DNA of 64,000 bases from positions 41,365 to 105,364 of the forward strand of contig NZ_LNGH01000022.1 of the NCBI RefSeq assembly GCF_011057715.1. The letters run 5' to 3'. Source of the DNA: Marinitoga sp. 38H-ov. Lineage in GTDB: Bacteria > Thermotogota > Thermotogae > Petrotogales > Petrotogaceae. Positions 27,159 through 35,318 of the stretch are shown here, piece after piece; position 1 is the first letter of the stretch, and each line of letters starts with the position of its first letter. The translations under genes were made by a program, and so were the position numbers. The notes below the pieces were generated by a model that was given only the letters and a program-made list of their open reading frames with translations, was not told where the DNA came from and searched no databases.

Positions 27159-27606
27159 ATTTAAATTAAATGGTAAAGATGTTGAATTTGATGTTTTAGA
27201 ACATAAAAGGGCACTTGATTTTTTACGAGATGATATGAGAATGACATCTGTTAAAGAAGGTTGTGGGGAAGGAGAATGTGGTGCATGCACCATAATATTA
27301 AATGGTAAGAACGTAAATTCATGTATGGTATTAGCAGTTGAACTTGATGGTCAAGAAGTATGGACTCTTGAAGGCTTAAATGAAATTGGAGATACAAAAA
27401 TTCAAGATGCATATATTGAAAAAGGTGCAATACAATGTGGTTTTTGTACTCCGGGATTTATTATGTCTACTAAAGTATTATTGGATAAAAATCCTAATCC
27501 CTCAGAAGAAGAAATAAAGGAAGGTCTAGAAGGAAATTTATGTAGATGCACAGGATATACCAAAATAATAGAAGCTGTAAAATTTGCTGCAAGAGGTGAG
27601 AAATAA
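27148..27606 (+). CDS. Molybdenum hydroxylase, [2Fe-2S] small subunit 1
   Basis: A 152-residue subunit of the xanthine dehydrogenase / CO-dehydrogenase-type family. The N-terminal plant-type [2Fe-2S] site is in 'CGEGECGACTI' plus a later Cys; the second, all-helical [2Fe-2S] domain has 'QCGFCTPGFI' and 'NLCRCTGYTKI'. The ATG at 27148 has AGAGGTG ten bases upstream and overlaps the PLP gene stop. A second copy of this subunit type is at 29244, so the operon encodes two small subunits for one large subunit. Confidence 0.92.
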   Translation: MIIKFKLNGKDVEFDVLEHKRALDFLRDDMRMTSVKEGCGEGECGACTIILNGKNVNSCMVLAVELDGQEVWTLEGLNEIGDTKIQDAYIEKGAIQCGFCTPGFIMSTKVLLDKNPNPSEEEIKEGLEGNLCRCTGYTKIIEAVKFAARGEK

Positions 27607-28436
27607 TGTTTAGATATTATAAACCTCATACAATAAATGAATTAAGTGAATTAAAAGCGAAATATGATTCAAAGTTATTATCAGGTGGAACCGATTTAAT
27701 GGTTAAAATGAGAGCAAAAGTAATAAATCCAGAAGTTGTTATAGATACAAAAGGATTAGAAAAAGAGGAAATAACCTTTGATGGTTCTAAAATTAGAATT
27801 CCTCTTAATACTACATATGATGATCTATTAAGTAATAATGAATTTTGTGATAGATTTCCTATGGTAGTAGATATAATAAAGCAAATAGGTTCCCCTCAAA
27901 TTAGAAATAGAGCTACTCCAATAGGAAATATAGGAAATGCATCACCTGCAGGGGATTTTCTCCTTGCAACTTATTTATTCCATGGATATGCAGAAATAAA
28001 ACCGTCAAATAAAAAAGTGAGAATACACCAATTAATAGATGGACCAGGCAGATTAAGATTAAAACCAGAAGAGTTTATTTATTCTATAGAATTAAAAGAA
28101 AGAAAAGGGTTTAAATATTATTATGAAAAAGTAGGTAAAAGAAATGCTATGAATATTGCAATTATTAGTTTAGGAGTATTAGTAAAGTTAGATGGAGAAA
28201 TTATAGAAGAAATAAAAATAGCGTATGGTTCTGTAGGTCCTACTGTTGTTAGATTTAAGGATATAGAAGATGGTGTTATTGGTAAAAAATTCTCCAAAGA
28301 ATTGTTTGAAGAATTAGCAGAAAAATATTATGAAAGGATTAATCCAATAACAGATGTTAGAGCAACAGCTGATTATAGGAAAAAAATGGTTAAGAACTTA
28401 ATGTTAAAATCATACTATAATTTAAATAAAAATTAA
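27606..28436 (+). CDS. Molybdenum hydroxylase, FAD subunit 1
   Basis: A 276-residue FAD-binding medium subunit. 'LLSGGTDLMVKMRAK' is the first FAD loop and 'RATPIGNIGNASPAGDFLLA' the second. The C-terminal CO-dehydrogenase flavoprotein domain includes 'AYGSVGPTVVRF'. The start overlaps the stop of the small subunit. It shares only the family pattern with the second medium subunit at 28465, so the two are diverged rather than a recent tandem duplication. Confidence 0.9.
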   Translation: MFRYYKPHTINELSELKAKYDSKLLSGGTDLMVKMRAKVINPEVVIDTKGLEKEEITFDGSKIRIPLNTTYDDLLSNNEFCDRFPMVVDIIKQIGSPQIRNRATPIGNIGNASPAGDFLLATYLFHGYAEIKPSNKKVRIHQLIDGPGRLRLKPEEFIYSIELKERKGFKYYYEKVGKRNAMNIAIISLGVLVKLDGEIIEEIKIAYGSVGPTVVRFKDIEDGVIGKKFSKELFEELAEKYYERINPITDVRATADYRKKMVKNLMLKSYYNLNKN

Positions 28437-28464
28437 GAATAAATTTCAGGGAAGGGTGATAAGG

Positions 28465-29247
28465 GTGATTGAAATCAAAGATTATTTTAGACCGAAAACA
28501 TTAGAAGAGGCTTATGAAAAACTATTAAGTGTAGAAGGTGCTGAAATTATAGGTAGTGGAGCTTTCATGAGATTATCATCTAGAAAGATAAATTTAGCTA
28601 TTGATTTACAAGATGTAGGGCTAAATTATGTAAAGCTAGAAAATGATGAAATAAAAATTGGCGGAGCTACACCATTAGGATATGTAGAGAGAAGTGAAAT
28701 TATAAAGAATGCTTTTAATGGTAAATTATCTGAAGTATTTCAATTAATTTGGTCTGTTCAACTAAGGAATGTTGCGACTATTGGTGGAACAATTTTTCCT
28801 AGATTAGGATTTTCTGATTTGATTACAGCATTATTAGCATTAAATACGGATATTGTATTATTTAATAATGGTAGAATGCCATTAGAAGTTTTTTTAGAAG
28901 AAAGAATAAGAAAAGATATTTTAGTGGAGATAATAATAAAAAATGAAAATAGAAAGTTTTCATTCCAAAATATTAGAAATTCATTCTATGATTTTTCTAT
29001 TTTAAATGCAGCAGTTTCTGTAGATAAAGATAATAATTATAGAATAGCAATAGGAGCTAGACCTGCTGTAGCAAAATTAGCTATTAATGCTATGAATTAT
29101 TTAAAAGAAAATAATAACATTGAAGAAGCTGCTAAAATTGCTGCTCAAGAAATGGATTATGGAACTAATATCAAAGGATCAAAAGAATATAGAGAAATGA
29201 TAGCGCCTGTTCTTGTTAAAAGAGGTTTAGAGGAGGTAATAAAATGA
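28465..29247 (+). CDS. Molybdenum hydroxylase, FAD subunit 2
   Basis: A second FAD-domain protein of about 260 residues. 'IIGSGAFMRLSSRKINLAID' replaces the usual A-G-G-T-D loop, so the first FAD loop is weakened, while 'VATIGGTIFPRLGFSDLITALLALN' is well conserved and resembles the XdhB type. The GTG at 28465 is chosen because GGGAAGG lies about nine bases upstream; the GTG at 28456 is too close to it. It overlaps the second small subunit by four bases. Alternatively it is a structural or regulatory paralogue with altered FAD binding. Confidence 0.82.
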   Translation: MIEIKDYFRPKTLEEAYEKLLSVEGAEIIGSGAFMRLSSRKINLAIDLQDVGLNYVKLENDEIKIGGATPLGYVERSEIIKNAFNGKLSEVFQLIWSVQLRNVATIGGTIFPRLGFSDLITALLALNTDIVLFNNGRMPLEVFLEERIRKDILVEIIIKNENRKFSFQNIRNSFYDFSILNAAVSVDKDNNYRIAIGARPAVAKLAINAMNYLKENNNIEEAAKIAAQEMDYGTNIKGSKEYREMIAPVLVKRGLEEVIK

Positions 29248-29702
29248 AAATAAAAATGACAATAAATAATGTGCTAAAAGAAGTAGAAGTATCTCCTTCA
29301 GAATTTTTATTAGATGTATTAAGAAGACTAGATTATATGAGTGTAAAAAAAGGTTGTGATACAGGAACATGTGGAGTTTGTACAGTACTAATGGATGGAA
29401 AGCCAGTACTATCTTGTTCTGTTTTAGCTGCATCGGCAGATGGACATAAAATAACAACTATAGAAGGATTAAGAGATGATCCTGAATTTAAAGCTATATC
29501 TCAAGCATTATTAGATGAAGGAGCAGATCAATGTGGTTTTTGTAGTCCTGGACTAATTTTAAATGTATATGCAATGAAAAGAGATTTAAAGAATCCAACT
29601 GAAGAAGAAATGAAAAAATATTTAGTAGGGAATCTATGTAGATGTACAGGATATATGCCACAAATGAGAGCTATAAAAAAGTATTTTGAGGTGAGATCAT
29701 GA
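29244..29702 (+). CDS. Molybdenum hydroxylase, [2Fe-2S] small subunit 2
   Basis: A 152-residue two-cluster ferredoxin-like subunit. 'GCDTGTCGVCTV' with a downstream Cys holds the first cluster, and 'QCGFCSPGLI' and 'NLCRCTGYMPQ' hold the second. It overlaps the upstream FAD subunit and the downstream large subunit by four bases each, so it is probably the partner that assembles with the large subunit. Confidence 0.92.
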   Translation: MKIKMTINNVLKEVEVSPSEFLLDVLRRLDYMSVKKGCDTGTCGVCTVLMDGKPVLSCSVLAASADGHKITTIEGLRDDPEFKAISQALLDEGADQCGFCSPGLILNVYAMKRDLKNPTEEEMKKYLVGNLCRCTGYMPQMRAIKKYFEVRS

Positions 29703-32002
29703 AAGAAGTAAAAAGACCTATTAATAAAGTTGATGGATATGGATTAGTTAGTGGACAACCAGTATATACAGATGATTTAGCACCAAAAAATTCTTTAGTT
29801 GTAAAAATATTAAGATCTCCACATGCATTTGCAAGAATAAAAAATATAAATACTGAAAAAGCAAAATCTTTAGAAGGAGTAGAATGTGTTTTAACATATA
29901 AAAATGTTCCAAGAAATATTTTTACTAGAGCAGGTCAAGGATATCCAGAACCATCACCATATGATAAATATATATTAGATGAATACGTAAGATACGTAGG
30001 TGATGAAGTAGCTGTAGTAGCTGCTAGAGATGAATTTACAGCTGAAAAAGCATTGAAATTGCTAGAAGTTGAATATGAAGTATTAGAACCTGTTTTGGAT
30101 TTTGAAAAAAGTAAAGGATCAAAATCTATTATTCATCCTGAAAAAGATTATAAAAGTGAAAGTTTTGTAAGTTCAGATCCAAAAAATAATATTGCTGCTA
30201 CATATGAAATGAGTATTGGGGATATAGAAAAAGAAATAGAAGAGTCAGATGTTGTTGTTAAAGAAAGATTTTATACTCAAGCACAAGCTCATGTTATGAT
30301 GGAACCACATGCAGCTTATTCGTATATTGATATGCAAGGGAGACTGGTTGTTGTTACATCAACACAGGTTCCATTTCATGTCAGAAGGATATTGGCAAGA
30401 GCATTGGATTTGCCAATAAAGAAGATAAGGGTAATAAAACCACGTGTTGGCGGTGGATTTGGTGGGAAACAAGCGATTCACGGAGAGCCATATGTTGCTC
30501 TGGTTACATTGAAAACAGGAAAACCAGCAAAAGTATATTATACAAGAAAAGAAGTTTTTGAATCTACTTATACAAGGCATCCTATGCGATTTGATGTAAC
30601 TATAGGTGCAGATAAAAATGGAAAAATAAATGTAATTGATGTAAGAGGACTTTCAGATACAGGAGCATATGGAGAACATGCTTTAACCACCTTTATGGTC
30701 GCAGGGTCCAAAGTATTACCTATGTATAATAAGGTAAAAGCAGTAAGGTTTGGTGGCGATGTAGTATATACCAATCATCCACCTGCTGGTGCATATAGAG
30801 GGTATGGTGCAATTCAAGCAAACTTTGCGATTGAATCTGCAATGGATATGTTAGCTTATAAATTAAATATGGACCCGGTGAAATTAAGAGAAATAAATAT
30901 GATAAGAGAAAAAGAAACATCTCCTATCTTCAAGATTATGGGTGAAGGTAGAGAAGGCGTTGATATGATAGTAAGAAGCTGTAAGTTAGACGAGTGTGTT
31001 GAAAAAGGTGCTAAAAAAATAGATTGGGAAAATAAGTTTAAAGCTAAAAAAGAAGGTAAAAAAGTTAAAGGTGTAGGAATGGCAATTGCTATGCAAGGAT
31101 CTGGTATTGCTAAAATAGATATGGGAGCTGCAACAATAAAATTAAATGAAGATGGATCATTTAATTTACTAATAGGTGCTACAGATATAGGTACAGGTAG
31201 TGATACTATATTATCTCAAATAGCAGCAGAAGTATTAAATGTTCCTACAGAAAGTATAATACCATATTCATCTGATACTGATGTAACGCCTTTTGATGTT
31301 GGTGCGTATGCATCATCTACCACATATGTATCAGGAAATGCAGTAAGAATAGCAGCTGAAAAAATGAAAGAAGAAATAATAAAAGCTGGAGCAGAATACT
31401 TTGAGGTACCAATAGAAGAGGTTGAATTTGATGGAAAAGAAATTAGAACAAAAGATAATAAAATTACTTTACAAAAATTAGCAGAAATATTATATTATAA
31501 TGAAAATCAAAAACAATTAAGCACAACAGGATCATATGTTGGAGATGAATCACCATCACCATTTATGGCTGGATATGCAGAGGTAGAAGTAGATACAGAG
31601 ACAGGTAAGGTGGATTTATTAAATTATGTAGCTGTTGTTGATTGTGGAACTCCAATAAATCCAAATCTTGCTAAAGTTCAAGTTGAGGGAGGACTTGCTC
31701 AAGGTATTGGAATGGCAATGTATGAAGAAGTTATATACGATAAAAATGGAAGATTATTAACGAATAATATGATGAATTATAAGATACCATCACGAGTAGA
31801 TATTAAAAATCTTGATGTAGAATTAGTTGATAGTTATGAACCAACAGGGCCATTTGGCGCAAAAAGTGTTGGAGAAATTGGAATAGATACACCTCCAGCT
31901 GCAATCGCCAACGCTGTTTATAATGCTGTGGGAGTTAGAATAAAAGATTTGCCAATTACTCCAGAAAAAGTATTAAAAGCATTAAAAGAAAAACAGAATT
32001 AA
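29699..32002 (+). CDS. Molybdenum hydroxylase, molybdopterin-binding large subunit
   Basis: A 767-residue xanthine-dehydrogenase-type catalytic subunit binding the molybdenum cofactor. Visible motifs are 'RVGGGFGGKQA' (near 249), 'PPAGAYRGYGA' (near 363), 'GATDIGTGSDT', and near the C-terminus 'GAKSVGEIGIDTPPAAIANA', whose Glu corresponds to the catalytic base of the family. Substrate-defining residues cannot be assigned with confidence. A purine or related N-heterocycle is the likeliest substrate. Alternatives are aldehyde or CO oxidation, though the CO-dehydrogenase active-site loop with Cys (VAYRCSFR) is absent. Last gene of a six-gene operon. Confidence 0.88.
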   Translation: MKEVKRPINKVDGYGLVSGQPVYTDDLAPKNSLVVKILRSPHAFARIKNINTEKAKSLEGVECVLTYKNVPRNIFTRAGQGYPEPSPYDKYILDEYVRYVGDEVAVVAARDEFTAEKALKLLEVEYEVLEPVLDFEKSKGSKSIIHPEKDYKSESFVSSDPKNNIAATYEMSIGDIEKEIEESDVVVKERFYTQAQAHVMMEPHAAYSYIDMQGRLVVVTSTQVPFHVRRILARALDLPIKKIRVIKPRVGGGFGGKQAIHGEPYVALVTLKTGKPAKVYYTRKEVFESTYTRHPMRFDVTIGADKNGKINVIDVRGLSDTGAYGEHALTTFMVAGSKVLPMYNKVKAVRFGGDVVYTNHPPAGAYRGYGAIQANFAIESAMDMLAYKLNMDPVKLREINMIREKETSPIFKIMGEGREGVDMIVRSCKLDECVEKGAKKIDWENKFKAKKEGKKVKGVGMAIAMQGSGIAKIDMGAATIKLNEDGSFNLLIGATDIGTGSDTILSQIAAEVLNVPTESIIPYSSDTDVTPFDVGAYASSTTYVSGNAVRIAAEKMKEEIIKAGAEYFEVPIEEVEFDGKEIRTKDNKITLQKLAEILYYNENQKQLSTTGSYVGDESPSPFMAGYAEVEVDTETGKVDLLNYVAVVDCGTPINPNLAKVQVEGGLAQGIGMAMYEEVIYDKNGRLLTNNMMNYKIPSRVDIKNLDVELVDSYEPTGPFGAKSVGEIGIDTPPAAIANAVYNAVGVRIKDLPITPEKVLKALKEKQN

Positions 32003-32068
32003 AATTAACCAAAAATACAAGAACGAGGATTTATTGTAACATTAAATTAATATATCTAAGATATAATA

Positions 32069-32148
32069 ATTTTGAAATCCCCATCCCCCGATTCCATATA
32101 GATATATGGCATCATAAAAGCTCCAGAGAAATCTGGAGCTTTTATTTT
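32069..32148 (+). ncRNA. Candidate small RNA with C-rich seed
   Basis: A TATAAT box at 32062-32067 is followed by about 80 bases containing an unpaired C-rich stretch (ATCCCCATCCCCCG), a small hairpin (CCATAT-AG-ATATGG type, about 32095-32110) and a strong terminator hairpin with a T tail. There is no reading frame. The C-rich motif is complementary to the GGGG-rich Shine-Dalgarno sites common in this genome, as in known C-rich-seed riboregulators. No good -35 box was found, and it could simply be 3' UTR of the large subunit. Confidence 0.35.
32116..32143. terminator. Bidirectional terminator between two convergent operons
   Basis: AAAAGCTCCAG, 6-base loop, CTGGAGCTTTT: a perfect 11-bp stem with A and T tracts on both sides. 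It lies just before the stop of the convergent NTPase gene. Confidence 0.9.
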
Positions 32149-32585
32149 TATAAATCTATATTATTCCTATTTTCTTCTGTTATTTCAATCACGGGTAAGT
32201 TGGCCAAAAAGTAATACCTCTCCTGAAAAAATAGCCGTATTATTCCTATAAAATTTTTTGATTCTTCAATAATTCTTTCCAATTCAATTAAAAAAGGGAG
32301 ATACTTTTCTTCTAAATAACCGATTTCATCTATAACAAAAAAATCTGGAAATTTTATATTTTTTAATTCGTCAGTAAGTTCGTTAAATCCTTCTTCATTT
32401 ATTTGCATGCCAAAATTATATTTTTTTCCTATTATGTGTTTTTTTGATGAGTTTAATAACCACGCATAAACATTTTCACCAATTTTTTGGGTGAAAATGC
32501 CATTTTTTATATTATATTTTTTTATAGCATTTCTCAATATAGTTGATTTTCCTACACCCACTTTTCCTGTTAATAATAGTTTCAT
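32148..32585 (-). CDS. THEP1-like nucleoside-triphosphatase
   Basis: A P-loop protein of about 145 residues. Walker A is GKVGVGKST near the N-terminus and Walker B is 'FFVIDEIGYLE', where 'IDEIG' is characteristic of the NTPase_1/THEP1 family (slow NTPases of thermophiles). The length is slightly short for the family (about 175). The ATG at 32585 places the P-loop 5-15 residues in, as in homologues; a TTG 30 bases upstream overlaps uppP and has no ribosome site. Its biological role is unknown. Confidence 0.8.
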   Translation of the reverse strand: MKLLLTGKVGVGKSTILRNAIKKYNIKNGIFTQKIGENVYAWLLNSSKKHIIGKKYNFGMQINEEGFNELTDELKNIKFPDFFVIDEIGYLEEKYLPFLIELERIIEESKNFIGIIRLFFQERYYFLANLPVIEITEENRNNIDL

Positions 32586-32607
32586 AATATCACTTCGAAT
32601 AAAAGTT

Positions 32608-33351
32608 TTAAACAATAAAACTTATAATAGCAGCGATTATTGTGTAATATCCAAAGTATTTAAGCTTTCCATTTATTACAGTTTTTTTCAGAATATAAAG
32701 ACCTAAAACTCCAAAAATAAATGTGGCAATTCCCGAATTTATAACAGATGGAGTAAAATTAACCTTATTAATTTCTAATAATCCTGCGCCAAATGTAACA
32801 GGTAAGCTCATTAAAAATGAATATTTTAAAGCATCTTCTTTTTTAGCTTTTAAAAGTAATGCACCAAATAATGTAAAACCGCTTCTTGAAATTCCAGGAA
32901 AAATAGCAGCAGCTTGAAATAAGCCTATAATTATTGCATCAATATAAGATATATTCATTAAATCTTTTTTACCATTAAATCTATCTGATAAAATCATAGC
33001 TATTGAAGTGAACAAGAAAAATACACCTACTAGTTTTAATGATGAAAAAGCTTCACTAATTTGTTCTTCAAACATTAATCCAATAAAAGCTGCAGGAATA
33101 GAAGATACTATAATTTTTAAAGCTAAGTTCCATGCATTTTTTTTACCACTAAACATTCCTTTTAAAATAAACCACACTTCTTTATACACAAATAATAAAA
33201 CAGCAAAAAAAGTCATTAAATGAAGAAATGCAAAAAACGAAACATTTGGATCAAAATTAATCAATTTAGAAAATAAAGCTAAATGTCCTGAACTGGAAAC
33301 TGGTAAAAATTCAGTTAAACCTTGAATAATGCCTAATAAAATCTCTTGCAA
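32608..33351 (-). CDS. uppP: Undecaprenyl-diphosphatase
   Basis: An integral membrane enzyme (BacA/UppP family, 247 residues) that removes a phosphate from undecaprenyl diphosphate so the lipid carrier can be reused for peptidoglycan and glycan synthesis. The N-terminal 'IIQGLTEFLPVSSSGHLAL' holds the catalytic Glu and Ser residues, and 'AAIFPGISRSGFTL' is the second conserved motif. About seven hydrophobic helices follow. It lies 26 bases downstream of the DUF368 gene on the same strand. Confidence 0.95.
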   Translation of the reverse strand: MQEILLGIIQGLTEFLPVSSSGHLALFSKLINFDPNVSFFAFLHLMTFFAVLLFVYKEVWFILKGMFSGKKNAWNLALKIIVSSIPAAFIGLMFEEQISEAFSSLKLVGVFFLFTSIAMILSDRFNGKKDLMNISYIDAIIIGLFQAAAIFPGISRSGFTLFGALLLKAKKEDALKYSFLMSLPVTFGAGLLEINKVNFTPSVINSGIATFIFGVLGLYILKKTVINGKLKYFGYYTIIAAIISFIV

Positions 33352-33377
33352 TTTATTTCACCTCTTTTATTTATTAA

Positions 33378-34154
33378 TTATTCATTTAATATTTTTTCTA
33401 AATATTTTGAGATAAAAATTCCTAATACAAAAAATACATATGTAAGCCATTTTGATGTAATAGGAAATATTAATATAGTTCCTGCAATAGTTAAACCAAT
33501 TAAAAACGCAATTACTTGTTCATGGAATTTTTCCATTAGTTTTTCTAATAATTTAATAATCAATACAAGACCTAAAATAACCCCTATACCTACAGGTATT
33601 AAAATATTTAAATTAATATTAGAAATAGCATCAATTACAGGCTTATAAATTCCCATTATTAATAACATAGAAGAACCACTAATTCCTGGTAATACCATTG
33701 TTGCTGAACCAACTATTCCTCCTAATATTAAATACCAAAAAGAAACATTTCCATTAGTTGATTCGAAGTTTTCAGCAAATTTTAATAAAAAGAATGAAAT
33801 AATAAAAGAAATGGTAATAACAGAAATATTTGAAGTTTTCTTGAAATTAATTTGATTTAGTAAATATAATAAACCTCCTATAATTAATCCAGTAAATATA
33901 CCATATGAATATTCAGGATATTTTTCAAATAAAATTGAAAGTATTTTTGATAATAATATTATAGAAGTTGCTATTCCAGCACCTAAAAATATTATGACAT
34001 TTAATGATTCTTTTTTCCATTTTAATGAAACAAAATCTGATGCTGCTTTTAAAATAATTTCATATCTTCCTGAAATTGCAGCAATAGTTCCACCACTAAT
34101 TCCAGGTAAGAGGTTAGCTATTCCCATTAGTAGTCCAAGTATAAAATCTTTCAA
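33378..34154 (-). CDS. DUF368 membrane protein, probable polyprenyl-phosphate translocase
   Basis: A 258-residue multi-spanning membrane protein of the DUF368 family. The two inverted, related motifs 'GIANLLPGISGGTIAAISG' (near the N-terminus) and 'GSATMVLPGISGSSMLLIMG' (middle) are diagnostic. DUF368 proteins have been assigned as undecaprenyl-phosphate flippases in other bacteria. Direct operon linkage to uppP fits carrier recycling: UppP makes C55-P outside, and this protein returns it inside (inference from family and context). Confidence 0.85.
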   Translation of the reverse strand: MKDFILGLLMGIANLLPGISGGTIAAISGRYEIILKAASDFVSLKWKKESLNVIIFLGAGIATSIILLSKILSILFEKYPEYSYGIFTGLIIGGLLYLLNQINFKKTSNISVITISFIISFFLLKFAENFESTNGNVSFWYLILGGIVGSATMVLPGISGSSMLLIMGIYKPVIDAISNINLNILIPVGIGVILGLVLIIKLLEKLMEKFHEQVIAFLIGLTIAGTILIFPITSKWLTYVFFVLGIFISKYLEKILNE

Positions 34155-34260
34155 TATAACACCTCCAGAAATAATGAATTTTATTTATTTTTAAATCTCT
34201 TGAAAAAGGAAAAATAATCAAACCTTTTAAGATATAAATTTAAAAGAATTAAAGCTGAAA

Positions 34261-35199
34261 TCAAAAGTAATATAATCCAGAAATTAATGACAATGTTAGA
34301 GTATAAGTATATACAGCGAATACTCTGTCAATGAAATTAAAATCTGGTGAATCTAGTTTAACTAACTCATATGAAACATTATTATCGTTCACATGGACTT
34401 TAATATAATGGTAAAAATCATGATCAGGATTCTTACCCACCAATTCTGCACCCGCGCCGCCAGTTACCGTATAGGGAACATTTTTCCATTTGCCTATGTA
34501 ATAACCGTGAATATGTCCAAAAAATATTTGAGTTATATCATAGTTGTTCAGAAGATTTAACAATTCTTCTGCATTAGATAAATTTTTTAATGAATGCCCA
34601 GGTTGATTATTAATATCCTTTCTAGGATCATATATAGGGACATGCATAAAAACGAAAGTATATTTATAATTTTTAGATTTTTCCAATTCGTCTTTTAACC
34701 AATTCATTTGCCATGGATCTAATTCTTCTTCATTTGAATTATTTAACATTATAAAATAGGAGTTTTTTAAATTGAATGAATAATATAATGGTCCAAATAT
34801 ATCAATATATCTACCAACTCCGCCATCTGCGACATCATGATTACCAAATACAGGTAACATAGGTTTATTTAAATTTTTGAGTTGTTTTAAGAAAAAATCA
34901 TATTTTATAGGGTTACTATCAAAAACCATATCTCCTGTATTAATAACAAATTTAACAGAATTATCATTATTTATTTGTTGAATAATTTTATTAAAAGTAG
35001 ATATAGAGTTTTTGTTATCTCCAAGAACAACAAAAGTATAATCATCAGAAGTTACATTGTTTTTGACTAAATTAGTATTCTGAAATATCAGATTTTCATC
35101 GCTATCTTTTATAAATGGATATGAGATTTTAAAAATCGAAATAATTCCTATTAGAAAAATAAATAGTATAAATATTTTTTGTTTATTTAAATTAAGCAT
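34261..35199 (-). CDS. Membrane-anchored calcineurin-like metallophosphoesterase, possibly frameshifted at the end
   Basis: A phosphoesterase of about 312 residues with an N-terminal anchor helix (about 8-28) and the catalytic region outside the cytoplasm. Metal motifs in order are 'VLGDNK', 'NTGDMVFD', 'FGNHDV', 'FMHVPIY' and 'FFGHIHGYY'. The ATG at 35199 has GAGGTGG eight bases upstream. The frame ends abruptly at a TGA. In another frame the sequence continues as a clean transmembrane helix and a basic tail to 34181, so a C-terminal anchor may have been lost by an indel. It lies upstream of the DUF368/uppP genes; lipid phosphate or nucleotide substrates are possible. Confidence 0.8.
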   Translation of the reverse strand: MLNLNKQKIFILFIFLIGIISIFKISYPFIKDSDENLIFQNTNLVKNNVTSDDYTFVVLGDNKNSISTFNKIIQQINNDNSVKFVINTGDMVFDSNPIKYDFFLKQLKNLNKPMLPVFGNHDVADGGVGRYIDIFGPLYYSFNLKNSYFIMLNNSNEEELDPWQMNWLKDELEKSKNYKYTFVFMHVPIYDPRKDINNQPGHSLKNLSNAEELLNLLNNYDITQIFFGHIHGYYIGKWKNVPYTVTGGAGAELVGKNPDHDFYHYIKVHVNDNNVSYELVKLDSPDFNFIDRVFAVYTYTLTLSLISGLYYF

Positions 35200-35318
35200 A
35201 ATATTCCACCTCAAAAATTTTTAGTCAATATATTATAACATGAAAAATATAAAAGTAAAATGAGTTAATTTTATGATATAATGTTATGTTAAATTAAAAC
35301 AGATTGGGGAGGGATAAT

